From Halobacteriales archaeon SW_9_67_24 (GTDB taxonomy: Archaea; Halobacteriota; Halobacteria; Halobacteriales; Halococcaceae): DNA of 32,337 nucleotides. The stretch spans positions 1 through 32,337 of the forward strand of contig PXSV01000145.1 in NCBI GenBank assembly GCA_003022685.1. Direction: 5' to 3'. This document shows, one piece after another, positions 22,793 to 30,297 of this stretch. A model generated the notes under the pieces. That model did not search any database and had not been told where the DNA came from. It was given only the letters and a program-made list of their open reading frames with translations. The first letter of the stretch is position 1. Each line of letters starts with the position of its first letter. The position numbers were made by a program, and so were the translations under genes.

Positions 22793-23812
22793 ATGACTGG
22801 AACGGTGGTTATCTCGCTCGATGCCGAACTCGCGTGGGGCTATCACGACGAACACTCCTCGTCCGCGGGCGGCCTCGCTCGACGCACCAGCAACCGCGCT
22901 CGACAAGCGTACAGAACGGTGACGCGGGGACACTACGCCGACCACGGCATCACGGGCGACGAGTTGGCGACCGCGAGACGGTCGTGGCTCCGGTTGCTCG
23001 ACGCGTTCGAGGAGTTCGATACCCCGGCGACGTGGGCGGTCGTCGGCCACCTGTTCATCAACAAATGCGACGGCGAACACCGCTCGCACCCGCTCTCGCC
23101 AGGGTGGTTCGCGAGCGACCCCGGCGGGACGGCGGCCGAGCAGCCCTCGTGGTTCGCCGGCGATCTCATCGACGCGATCGCGGACTCCCCGACGGAGCAC
23201 GAGATCGGCAGTCACACGTTTTCACACGTCGTGTTCGGCGCGCCGACGACGAATAGCGAGGTGGCGTCTGCCGAGCTTCGCGCCGCGACCGACGCCGCCG
23301 CTGCCCACGACTGCTCGCTCACCTCGCTGGTCTTCCCGCGCAACTGGGTCGGTCATCGCGACGTCCTCGCCGAGCACGGCTTCACCTGCTATCGGGGAAA
23401 CAGGGCCCGTTGGTACGACGATGCCCTCGTCCGGCCGGCTGCCAAGATGGCCAACATGGGTTTGCAGTTCTCGCCGCCGCCGGTCGGTCAGCCGACCGTC
23501 GACGAGCACGGCCTCGTCGACATCCCCGCATCGCTCAACCTCTTTTCGTTCGAGGGGCTCGCACGATCGCTGGTCGGGCCGGTCGTGGCCGATCCGATCG
23601 TCCGCCAGGCGAAACTCGGCATCGAGCGCGCCATCAATGAGGACGGGGTGTTTCACCTCTGGCTCCACCCGAACGACGTTCTGCGTCCCTCACATATCGA
23701 GCGGATGCGGACCGTCCTCGCACACGTCGACGAACGCCGGTCCCAGGGCGAACTCACCGTCGAGACGATGAGTTCCCTCGCCGAGCGAACGAAGGCGAAC
23801 GCTACGGGGTAG
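22793..23812 (+). CDS. Polysaccharide deacetylase family protein (NodB-like)
   Basis: A 339-residue carbohydrate-esterase-4-like protein with no signal peptide, so probably cytoplasmic. The first motif is ISLDAELAWGY, where Asp-10 and Glu-12 take the place of the usual DD pair. The metal motif HxxxH is in EIGSHTFSHVVF, and VFPRNWVGHRDVLAEHGFTCYRGN is the third conserved block. LWLHPNDVL near the end supplies the late His. These proteins remove N-acetyl or formyl groups from amino sugars, often during surface polysaccharide synthesis. The start MTGTVVISLDAE follows a TATA box. The 3' end overlaps the convergent formyltransferase gene by 11 bases, and the two may act on the same sugar pathway. 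Confidence 0.85.
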   Translation: MTGTVVISLDAELAWGYHDEHSSSAGGLARRTSNRARQAYRTVTRGHYADHGITGDELATARRSWLRLLDAFEEFDTPATWAVVGHLFINKCDGEHRSHPLSPGWFASDPGGTAAEQPSWFAGDLIDAIADSPTEHEIGSHTFSHVVFGAPTTNSEVASAELRAATDAAAAHDCSLTSLVFPRNWVGHRDVLAEHGFTCYRGNRARWYDDALVRPAAKMANMGLQFSPPPVGQPTVDEHGLVDIPASLNLFSFEGLARSLVGPVVADPIVRQAKLGIERAINEDGVFHLWLHPNDVLRPSHIERMRTVLAHVDERRSQGELTVETMSSLAERTKANATG

Positions 23813-24638
23813 CGCGCCTTGATCGGAACATCTTGAGTCGCCCGCGCGTGTTTTTCAGCAGGATCCTCGCCGTCTCTGCTGCCGTGGGTGTCGTATAGAG
23901 ATCGCCGAGTTCCTCGACCGTCGTCGGGGTGAACCCCGGTTCCCCGAGCTTCCGAATCGCGGTAGCGAGCATTCCCTCCGAGACCCGGAACTTCCGGCGT
24001 TTGATCTCCTGCCACGTCCGTGCGTCGGCGATGTCGACCGGTTCGAAGACGACGATGCGCCCGCCGTCGAGGGTCTCGGTGAGCTGCTGGAGCGTCACGC
24101 CGGACGCGGGTTCGTCGTTGAGGAGTTCCCAGACGTGGGTTGGCGCGCCGCGATAGGTACGGATGTCGCTGTGGTGGAAACTCAGGACGCCGTGTTCCGG
24201 GGCCGTGAGGATCTCGCCCTGCAGGATCCCGAACCCGAACCGAAAGGCCACGTCCACGGGTGTGATCTCATCGATGGCCACGCTCGGTAGTTCGTTGCCG
24301 ATGCCGTCGGCCGGTTCGGGCGCACACCGAACGATCTCGGCCGAATCGGCCCACGACTGTGCGTCGAGAGGCTGGGTGCCGAGGTACTCCGGCGGGTCGA
24401 AGACCGTGTGTGCTGCCGAGACGGGTGCCCACGCCCCGTACTGGCTCGCGGTCCGATAGTACCGGCGAACGCGCGCGAGTCGGTTTCCCGGCTCGACGCT
24501 TGACGCGGTCGCCTCGTTGATGACGACGTGGCTGATGGTGAGGTCCTGTTCGGCGACGGCGCGTTCGAGCGCGCGCGCGGTCCAGTTGTGGAGGGTCGGC
24601 CCGTCCAGCAGTACCGCCCCGTCGAGGCTGCTACTCAT
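23802..24638 (-). CDS. Formyltransferase family protein (possible sugar N-formyltransferase)
   Basis: A 278-residue protein. The central part matches the formyltransferase fold of methionyl-tRNA formyltransferase and sugar N-formyltransferases. It contains FRFGFGILQGEILTAPEHGVLSFHHSDIRTYRGAPTHVWELLNDEPASGVTLQQLTETLDGGRIVV. The His-His-Ser...Arg-Gly block replaces the canonical HPSLLPxxRG. The catalytic Asn of the usual NxHPS reads Ser-Phe-His, so catalysis is uncertain. Haloarchaea do not formylate initiator tRNA, so a sugar or other amine substrate is more likely. The C-terminal part (RKFRVSEGMLATAIRKLG...LKNTRGRLKMF) is unlike tRNA formyltransferases. The promoter is not clear. It converges with the deacetylase gene with overlapping stops. 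Confidence 0.78.
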   Translation of the reverse strand: MSSSLDGAVLLDGPTLHNWTARALERAVAEQDLTISHVVINEATASSVEPGNRLARVRRYYRTASQYGAWAPVSAAHTVFDPPEYLGTQPLDAQSWADSAEIVRCAPEPADGIGNELPSVAIDEITPVDVAFRFGFGILQGEILTAPEHGVLSFHHSDIRTYRGAPTHVWELLNDEPASGVTLQQLTETLDGGRIVVFEPVDIADARTWQEIKRRKFRVSEGMLATAIRKLGEPGFTPTTVEELGDLYTTPTAAETARILLKNTRGRLKMFRSRRATP

Positions 24639-24878
24639 CGTCTTCCGTCGTGTCGCGCTCGGTTCTCATGCTTCTACTGGTGACGACTGCCGGTCTCCCA
24701 TTAGGCGTTCCGGGGTTCGCCGGGCGCTCGCCCGCCGACCGACGGATCGTTCGTTTCCAGCGGCTCGACTCGCTGCGCTCGTCGAACCACAGAACCGCCT
24801 CGCAACCGCTCAGCACTACCCCGTGACCGCCCAGCACGGCCCGCGACCGCTAAGCGCCGCCACCGCAACCGCCGACGG

Positions 24879-24887
24879 AATTTATGA
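24879..24887 (+). promoter_or_regulatory. TATA box of the DUF7130 protein-panE pair
   Basis: AATTTATGA is centred 27 nt before the ATG at 24910. The rest of the 24639-24909 gap has only GCTGCG-centred short palindromes and no gene. Confidence 0.6.
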
Positions 24888-24909
24888 TCACGGGGCGCGA
24901 ACCGCCGTC

Positions 24910-25200
24910 ATGAGCCAGGAATCACCCGCGGTCGCGGTCGGCGCGACCGTCGACACCGAGGACGGCGACGCACTCGGCACCGTTCGCGGGTTCGACACGG
25001 ACGGGTTCTTCCTCACGACCCGTGAGGGAATCGCGTCGCTCTCGGTCGAACACGAGCGTGCGGGTCACGCACTCGGCGAGGCCGAACTGCTGTGGCGGTG
25101 TGGCGACCGCGGGGAGATGGGCGACCTCGATAACGGCGTTCCTGACGCCTGCCCGCCGTGTGACGCGCCGAAAGAACACTACTACTGGACCGAGGAGTAG
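24910..25200 (+). CDS. DUF7130-type rubredoxin-like protein with a missing Cys
   Basis: A 96-residue protein. A PRC-barrel-like N-terminal half (VAVGATVDTEDGDALGTVRGFDTDGFFLTTREGIASLS) is followed by a rubredoxin-like knuckle at the C-terminus. In relatives the first knuckle is a CxxC pair within WRCxxCGEMG. Here it reads LLWRCGDRGEMG, so the second Cys is Arg. The second pair (VPDACPPCDAPKEHYYWTEE) is intact. Metal binding with three Cys is doubtful. The N-terminal half is well conserved, so the gene is probably still expressed. It precedes panE by 8 nt on the same strand and likely shares its transcript. Confidence 0.75.
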   Translation: MSQESPAVAVGATVDTEDGDALGTVRGFDTDGFFLTTREGIASLSVEHERAGHALGEAELLWRCGDRGEMGDLDNGVPDACPPCDAPKEHYYWTEE

Positions 25201-25208
25201 CGCCCGGA

Positions 25209-26087
25209 ATGGAGATCGTCGTCCTCGGTGCCGGCAGCCTCGGCAGCCTCGTCGGCGGACTGTGCGCGCGCGAGCACCGCGTGACCCTCGTCGGCCGTGA
25301 TCCACACATCGGGGCAGTCCGCGATTCGGGCCTCCACGTCGGCGGTGGGTTCGATTTCACCGTCCATCCGGCTGCACGCACCGATCCACCCCCGACTGCC
25401 GATCTCGCCCTAGTGACGGTCAAGGCGTTCGACACCGAGGCCGCGGCCCGCGATCTCGCCGACTGCGATCTCGATGCCGTCTGCTCGCTCCAGAACGGTC
25501 TCGGCAACGAGGAAGTCCTCGCTGCGCACCTCGACGGCGTTCTCGCCGGGACCTGCACCTACGGCGCGCGACTCGTCGAACCGGGCCGGGTCGAATGCAC
25601 CGGGATCGGCGAGATCGCACTCGGCGCACCCGACGGCGGCGACTCGGCGCGCGCCGGCCGGGTCGGCCGCGCGCTCCAAGCGGCAGGGATCGAGACGGCC
25701 GTTGCCGACGACATGCCCCGCCGACGCTGGGGGAAACTCGCGATCAACGCGGGGATCAATCCCACGACCGCGCTCGCTCGCGTGCCGAACGGCGCTCTCA
25801 GTAACGGCCCGCTCGCCGGCATCGCCCGCGAGGCCGCCCGCGAAACCGCCCGCGTCGCGCGCGAGCAGGGGGTCGATCTCGGGGACGAAGCGGCGGTCGC
25901 GGCGCTCGATGGGGTCGTCGAGGCCACGGCCGCGAACACCTCCTCGATGCTCCAGGACGTCAATGCGGGTCGGCGAACCGAGATCGACGCGATCAACGGG
26001 GCCGTTCTCGACCGCGCCGGTCGTCCCGTTCCGGTGAACCGGACGCTCGCCAGCCTGGTCCGGGCGTGGGAAGCCGGCGATCGGTAG
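25209..26087 (+). CDS. panE: Ketopantoate reductase (2-dehydropantoate 2-reductase)
   Basis: PanE reduces ketopantoate to pantoate with NADPH or NADH on the way to coenzyme A. The 292-residue protein begins with the Rossmann motif MEIVVLGAGSLGSLVGG. VTVKAFDTEAAA carries the lysine of the coenzyme site. SLQNGLGNEEVLA and WGKLAINAGINPTTALARVPNGAL contain the catalytic Lys and Asn residues, and SSMLQDVNAGRRTEIDAINGAVLDRA is the C-terminal signature. All the usual motifs are intact. It follows the DUF7130 gene by 8 nt with no promoter between, and converges with the sulfatase-like gene. Confidence 0.93.
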   Translation: MEIVVLGAGSLGSLVGGLCAREHRVTLVGRDPHIGAVRDSGLHVGGGFDFTVHPAARTDPPPTADLALVTVKAFDTEAAARDLADCDLDAVCSLQNGLGNEEVLAAHLDGVLAGTCTYGARLVEPGRVECTGIGEIALGAPDGGDSARAGRVGRALQAAGIETAVADDMPRRRWGKLAINAGINPTTALARVPNGALSNGPLAGIAREAARETARVAREQGVDLGDEAAVAALDGVVEATAANTSSMLQDVNAGRRTEIDAINGAVLDRAGRPVPVNRTLASLVRAWEAGDR

Positions 26088-26102
26088 GTCCCACTCCCCA
26101 GT

Positions 26103-27563
26103 TCACTCGATGTAGCCGAGGTCTTCGAGCCGCTCTTTCGCGTCGTCGCCCATCCCCGAGAGCACCGCGTCGTCCTCGACCGCGGTCCACGCCCCGCGGT
26201 CGGCCGCGAACTCGCGGAGGGCGGTTTCGAGGTCTTCGATCACGGAATCGTCGGCCCCGAGGACGTTCTCGGTCTCGCCGGGGTCGGCGTCGAGCCGGTA
26301 GGCCTCGTCGGCGATCCGTTCGTTGTGGATGTACTTCCCGGCGGGCCGACGGGCCGCCCGCATTCGGGAGTAAAACCGCGAGTTCGTCGGGAGGTCGATC
26401 CCGGCGTCGCTCGCTTTCCCCTCCAGTTGGTTGAGTTCGACCACCGGCCGATAGTACTCCACGAAGGCGTTGGCCTCGTCGCGGAGCCCCTCGCCGAGCA
26501 GCGATCGAGCGGGGTCGAGCGGGACGCCCTCACCCTTCACGTCGGCGTGATCGAGCACGGTATGGTAGAGGTCGATGAGTTCGACCTGGTTCTCGTACCG
26601 ACCCGCGTCGAGAGCGGGGTGTTTGACCAGCAGCGGGACGTTCACGATCGGGTCGTACACCCCGAACTCGTGACCGTAGAGGTCGTGCTCGCCGTGGAGC
26701 TCGCCGTGGTCGGCACACACGATCACGAGGGTGTCCTCCCACTCGCCGTTCGCGCGCATCCACTCGAACAACCGGTCGAGCTGGGCGTCGACGTGGCTGA
26801 TTTCGGCGTCGTACAGCCCACCGATCGCATCCCACTCGGCGTCGCCGATCCCGCGCGCCCCACAGTTGTATGCCTTCGAGTTCTGGCAGACGGCCGTGGA
26901 GTCGACGCCGGGCGCGAACGCTTCCCGGTGTTCGTCTGGCGGGTGGTAGGGTAGGTGGGCATCCATCAGATTGACAAACGAGAAGTACGGCTCTTCAGTA
27001 CGGTCGATGAACTCGATCGTCCGGTCGATCACCGCGGGGGTCTTTGAGTCCGCGCCGCCGCCGCTCGCAAGGCGTTCGTGGACCGTGTTGCCGGCGCTCA
27101 CGAGCCAGTCGGCCACCCGTCGGAGGCGTTCGTTGTCGTTCATCGTCTTCCACGCCCGCGCGAGCGGCCCCGAGAGCAAGTCGCCGGGCATCACCTCGAA
27201 GAAGTTGTCCTGACTACTGAACCCGTCGGTGAGGTGGGTGTAGGGGGTGATCCACGCGTTCGAGGAGTAACACGCGCTCGTATGGGTCGCCGAAAGCGAC
27301 TCCGCGAGCGTGGTGGCGTCTTCGAGGTAGGGGTTCTCCTGGGTCGCGCCGTGATCGCCGGGGTACAGCCCCGTGAACATCGAGGCGTGGACGGGGAGGG
27401 TCCACGGCGCGGGCGCGACCGCTTCCTCGAAGACGGCGGCTTCCTCGGCGAACCGTTCGAGCCCTGGCGTCGTCTCGCGGTCGTAGCCGTAACAGGAGAG
27501 ATGGTCCTTCCGGACCGTGTCCACGACGACGAACAGGACGCTGTCCGACGCGCGATCGCTCAT
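26103..27563 (-). CDS. Sulfatase/alkaline phosphatase-superfamily enzyme with Thr at the nucleophile position
   Basis: A 486-residue protein without a signal peptide. Its first motif LFVVVDTVRKDHLSCYGYDRETTPGLERFAEEA, the late metal motif VIVCADHGELHGEHDLYGHEF, and PYFSFVNLMDAHLPYHP place it in the sulfatase family. At the nucleophile region it reads APWTLPVHASMFTGLYPGDHG. The Cys or Ser of classic sulfatases (C/S-x-P-S-R) is Thr-55, and the Arg is absent, as in phosphoethanolamine- and phosphoglycerol-transferase relatives. It could act on a phosphate ester or surface glycan. The ATG at 27563 is supported by a TATTTAT box 29 nt upstream (plus-strand 27589-27595). It is convergent with panE. 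Confidence 0.87.
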   Translation of the reverse strand: MSDRASDSVLFVVVDTVRKDHLSCYGYDRETTPGLERFAEEAAVFEEAVAPAPWTLPVHASMFTGLYPGDHGATQENPYLEDATTLAESLSATHTSACYSSNAWITPYTHLTDGFSSQDNFFEVMPGDLLSGPLARAWKTMNDNERLRRVADWLVSAGNTVHERLASGGGADSKTPAVIDRTIEFIDRTEEPYFSFVNLMDAHLPYHPPDEHREAFAPGVDSTAVCQNSKAYNCGARGIGDAEWDAIGGLYDAEISHVDAQLDRLFEWMRANGEWEDTLVIVCADHGELHGEHDLYGHEFGVYDPIVNVPLLVKHPALDAGRYENQVELIDLYHTVLDHADVKGEGVPLDPARSLLGEGLRDEANAFVEYYRPVVELNQLEGKASDAGIDLPTNSRFYSRMRAARRPAGKYIHNERIADEAYRLDADPGETENVLGADDSVIEDLETALREFAADRGAWTAVEDDAVLSGMGDDAKERLEDLGYIE

Positions 27564-27588
27564 GTTGTGCCCATCGCCGTCCCGGCGC

Positions 27589-27595
27589 ATAAATA
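27589..27595 (-). promoter_or_regulatory. TATA box of the sulfatase-like gene
   Basis: TATTTAT on the minus strand is centred about 29 nt before the ATG at 27563. It selects that start over upstream in-frame codons. Confidence 0.6.
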
Positions 27596-27702
27596 CACGC
27601 CGTTCGCGTCGTCGCGACCGCGACGCTGGGGCCGGAATCGGTCGCCCTGACCGCCGTCGTCGCCCCTCCAGTATCGGCCGACGCGGCACCCGCAAACACG
27701 GG

Positions 27703-27709
27703 GCTTAAC
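27703..27709 (+). promoter_or_regulatory. TATA box of the sodium/proton antiporter gene
   Basis: GCTTAAC is centred about 27 nt before the ATG at 27734 and about 21 nt before the ATG at 27728. It slightly favours the second. Confidence 0.5.
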
Positions 27710-27733
27710 ACGCCCTGTGGAGTAGCGATGGGT

Positions 27734-29455
27734 ATGTTGGCACAGACGGTCGCGGCGACCGAGATCGATCTGCTCGTCGTGTTCATGATCGCCGCGGGCG
27801 TCGGTATCTTCGTCGCGAAAATCGGTCGGTTCCCCTATACGATCGCGCTCCTGATCGCCGGCTTCGGCATCTCCGTGATCCAGACCATTGCCGGGGTCGA
27901 CCTGTTTCCCTTTCAGCTCTCACACGATCTCATTCTCCTCGTCCTCCTCCCGCCACTGTTGTTCGAGGGGGCGGCGACGACCGACATCACCTCCTTCAGA
28001 GCGAACCTCGTTCCGATCCTCGCGATGGCCGTTCCCGGGCTGGTGGTCTCGGTGCTCGTGCTCGGGTTCGTCGGCCGGTTCGCCTTCGGCTTCGAGATAC
28101 TGATCTCGCTGCTGTTCGCCGCGATGATCCTCCCGACCGACCCGGTGAGCGTGCTCGCGCTGTTCAAGGAACTCGGTGCGCCCGAACGCCTCGCGACGCT
28201 CGTCGAGGGCGAGAGCCTGCTCAACGACGGCGTCGGCGTCGTCGTCTTCACGGCGTTGCTCGCGCTCGCGGAGACCGCCCAGCAAAGCGGCACACCCGCC
28301 GCGGAACTGCTCACGCCCTCGCGGATCGGTTCGACGGTGCTCGACATCGGGATCTCGAGCGGCGGTGGCGTGCTCGTCGGGCTCGTCGCCGGCTACGCCG
28401 TCTACCGGGTGATGGCCAATCTGGACGAGCACATGACCGAGATCGTGCTCACCCTCATTTTGACCTACGGCAGTTTCCTGCTGGCCGAACACTACTTTCA
28501 CGTCTCGGGCGTGATCGCGACCGTCGTCGCGGGGCTGTTCATCGGCAACCGTGGCGCGGAGTACGCGATGACCCCCCAGACCAAGCTCTCGGTGTTCAAC
28601 ACGCTCGAAACCGCTGCGTTCATCACCAACACGTTCATCTTCGTTGCGATCGGTGCGACCACGCCGGTCCGGAATCTGCTCGAGTTCGCCGGCCCGATCC
28701 TGATCGCGATCCCGCTCGTCCTCCTCGCGCGTGCCGTCGCGGTCTACCCCCTCACCGCGCTCGCCAATCGGGTCGTCGATCGCGACGTTCCCCTGAACTA
28801 CCAGCACGTGATGCTCTGGGGCGGACTTCACGGTTCGATCCCGATCGCGCTCGCGCTGGGGCTCGACGCGTCGGGTCTCGGCGGACCGCTGGTGACGAAG
28901 CTGAAGGCGATGGTGTTCGGCGTCGCCGCGTTCAGCCTCGTGGTCCAGGGGCTCTCGATGGCGGGACTGCTCGACCGGCTCGGCATCGTCACCAGTTCGG
29001 ACGACGAGCGACTGTACGAACTCCTCAGCGGCCGCGAACGCGCGACCGACGCCGCGCTCGAAGCCGCCGAGAACCTCCGCCAGCGCGGCGACATTCCCAG
29101 TGACGTCTACGACGACTTCACCGCGGAGTACAAGCGCGAGCAGGAGGACCTCCACCGCGCGATCTCACAGCTGATGCAGGAGAACCCCGAACTCCGGCGT
29201 GAAGAACTACTGGTCGGCGAACGCCGGCTGCTCCAGCGCGAGAAGGGCGCGATCCAGGACGCGATGCGCGACGGCGTCATCGCCGACGATGTCGGCGACC
29301 GGCTGCTCGAAGAGGTCGATCTCAAGCTCGATCGGGTCGACGACGGCGTAAGCACCGTCGACGAGCGCGAGGAGGAGTTCGAGGAGTTCTGGCGCACCCA
29401 GGCGAACGAGTTCGGGCTCGACATCGAACCCCGATGCGAGGGTGCGGACGACTGA
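27734..29455 (+). CDS. CPA1-type Na+/H+ antiporter (NhaP-like)
   Basis: A membrane antiporter that exchanges sodium for protons across the cytoplasmic membrane. About twelve membrane segments are seen, from IDLLVVFMIAAGVGIFVAKIG to FGVAAFSLVVQGLSMAGLL. The ion-binding motif appears as MILPTDPVSVLALFKELGAPERLATLVEGESLLNDGVGVVVF, with the Asp pairs of CPA1 proteins. HVMLWGGLHGSIPIALAL carries the conserved Arg-free GGLHG block. The hydrophilic C-terminal tail of about 150 residues (SGRERATDAALEAAENLRQRGDI onward) is helical and acidic, and probably regulatory. The ATG at 27734 gives 573 residues; the ATG at 27728 adds two. The stop at 29453-29455 is followed by the convergent nifU region. Confidence 0.9.
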   Translation: MLAQTVAATEIDLLVVFMIAAGVGIFVAKIGRFPYTIALLIAGFGISVIQTIAGVDLFPFQLSHDLILLVLLPPLLFEGAATTDITSFRANLVPILAMAVPGLVVSVLVLGFVGRFAFGFEILISLLFAAMILPTDPVSVLALFKELGAPERLATLVEGESLLNDGVGVVVFTALLALAETAQQSGTPAAELLTPSRIGSTVLDIGISSGGGVLVGLVAGYAVYRVMANLDEHMTEIVLTLILTYGSFLLAEHYFHVSGVIATVVAGLFIGNRGAEYAMTPQTKLSVFNTLETAAFITNTFIFVAIGATTPVRNLLEFAGPILIAIPLVLLARAVAVYPLTALANRVVDRDVPLNYQHVMLWGGLHGSIPIALALGLDASGLGGPLVTKLKAMVFGVAAFSLVVQGLSMAGLLDRLGIVTSSDDERLYELLSGRERATDAALEAAENLRQRGDIPSDVYDDFTAEYKREQEDLHRAISQLMQENPELRREELLVGERRLLQREKGAIQDAMRDGVIADDVGDRLLEEVDLKLDRVDDGVSTVDEREEEFEEFWRTQANEFGLDIEPRCEGADD

Positions 29456-29775
29456 CCGAACGGCACGTTTCGGGCCGTGCAGATGGATCTCGGGCGTCGG
29501 AAACACAAATTCGAAACTGCCGCTTCACCGGTCGCCTGCTCGATCTCTGGGATCTCCTTGACCATCCGGCTCTTGATCGCCTGGATCGTCATCGGCGAGA
29601 TCCCACAGCCCGAGCAGGCACCGCCGAGCTGGACGGTGACCTCGCCGGTCTCGCGATCGAGGTCCTGAATCGCGGCGCTCCCGCCGTGCATCTGGATCTG
29701 GGGGAAGTTCCGGCGCAGGAAGTTCGAGATCTCCTCGCGAAGGTCGTCGTCGCCGCTCTGTGTTTCCGTGCTCAT
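29107..29775 (-). CDS. NifU-domain Fe-S scaffold protein with an abnormal C-terminal extension
   Basis: The first 82 codons (29530-29775) form a complete NifU C-terminal-type domain. It contains NFLRRNFPQIQMHGGSAAIQDLD and GGACSGCGISPMTIQAIKSRMVKEIPEIE, with the Cys-54/Cys-57 pair that carries an iron-sulfur cluster for delivery to apoproteins. After that the frame stays open for 140 more codons across the 3' end of the antiporter gene. It reads Arg/Ser-rich antisense sequence with no family likeness. If one base were missing just before ATCGAGCAG, a stop at 29525-29527 would end the protein at about 83 residues. The real end is therefore probably near 29525. The ATG at 29775 follows a TAAGAAG box near 29806. 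Confidence 0.75.
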   Translation of the reverse strand: MSTETQSGDDDLREEISNFLRRNFPQIQMHGGSAAIQDLDRETGEVTVQLGGACSGCGISPMTIQAIKSRMVKEIPEIEQATGEAAVSNLCFRRPRSICTARNVPFGQSSAPSHRGSMSSPNSFAWVRQNSSNSSSRSSTVLTPSSTRSSLRSTSSSSRSPTSSAMTPSRIASWIAPFSRWSSRRSPTSSSSRRSSGFSCISCEIARWRSSCSRLYSAVKSS

Positions 29776-29806
29776 GATCGTACCCGGAAGTAGGGTGGCC
29801 CGCTTC

Positions 29807-30175
29807 TTAGGCCTTTGGTCCGCCCTCGTCGAGCCCGAACACCGCCGCGAGTTCGGCTTCGAGCGTGTCGACGTACGCCGCGAGCACCCCTTCCAGTTTC
29901 TGCTCGTCGACCACGACGCCGGTGATTCGTTCGGCGGGATCGGCGGGGAGTTCGATCCTGAACCCCTCCTTGCTGGGTCCGTCGTCTTCGTCGCTCCCGT
30001 CGGCTTCGTCGTAGAACGGTTCGCTCTCGTTCAGTACCTGCTGGTCGATGGCGTGGATCAGTTCGGAGTCGTAGCGCTCGCCCATCGCCTCGAAGGCGTT
30101 CCGGTAGGCGGTCTGGAGTTCGGGGAAGTAGTGCTCGTACTTGTCCTCGAACTTCTCGGGGCTGAACTCGGTCAT
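29807..30175 (-). CDS. DUF5783 family protein
   Basis: A 122-residue acidic protein conserved in haloarchaea. It reads MTEFSPEKFEDKYEHYFPELQTAYRNAFEAMGERYDSELIHAIDQQVLNESEPFYD. An acidic insertion (EADGSDEDDGPSKE) follows, then GFRIELPADPAERITGVVVDEQKLEGVLAAYVDTLEAELAAVF. No catalytic motif or membrane segment is visible and the function is unknown. It is followed on the same strand by the NifU-domain gene after 31 nt, so the two may be co-transcribed. The possible TATA box of that gene overlaps this gene's stop codon. Confidence 0.87.
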   Translation of the reverse strand: MTEFSPEKFEDKYEHYFPELQTAYRNAFEAMGERYDSELIHAIDQQVLNESEPFYDEADGSDEDDGPSKEGFRIELPADPAERITGVVVDEQKLEGVLAAYVDTLEAELAAVFGLDEGGPKA

Positions 30176-30267
30176 GGCCGGCCCCTCGGGCGGGACGGAC
30201 TAAAGCGGGGCGATCGGTGCGCTGGGTCGGAAACACGCTCGTCGCCCGCCGATCGGCGTTCCACAAT

Positions 30268-30275
30268 CGGTTTGT
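30268..30275 (+). promoter_or_regulatory. Promoter box of the first M29 aminopeptidase
   Basis: CGGTTTGT is centred 26 nt before the ATG at 30298. The following bases (TGGATG...GATCGGTATGGA) resemble those before the second copy. Confidence 0.45.
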
Positions 30276-30297
30276 GGCTCGTGGATGACCGATCGGT

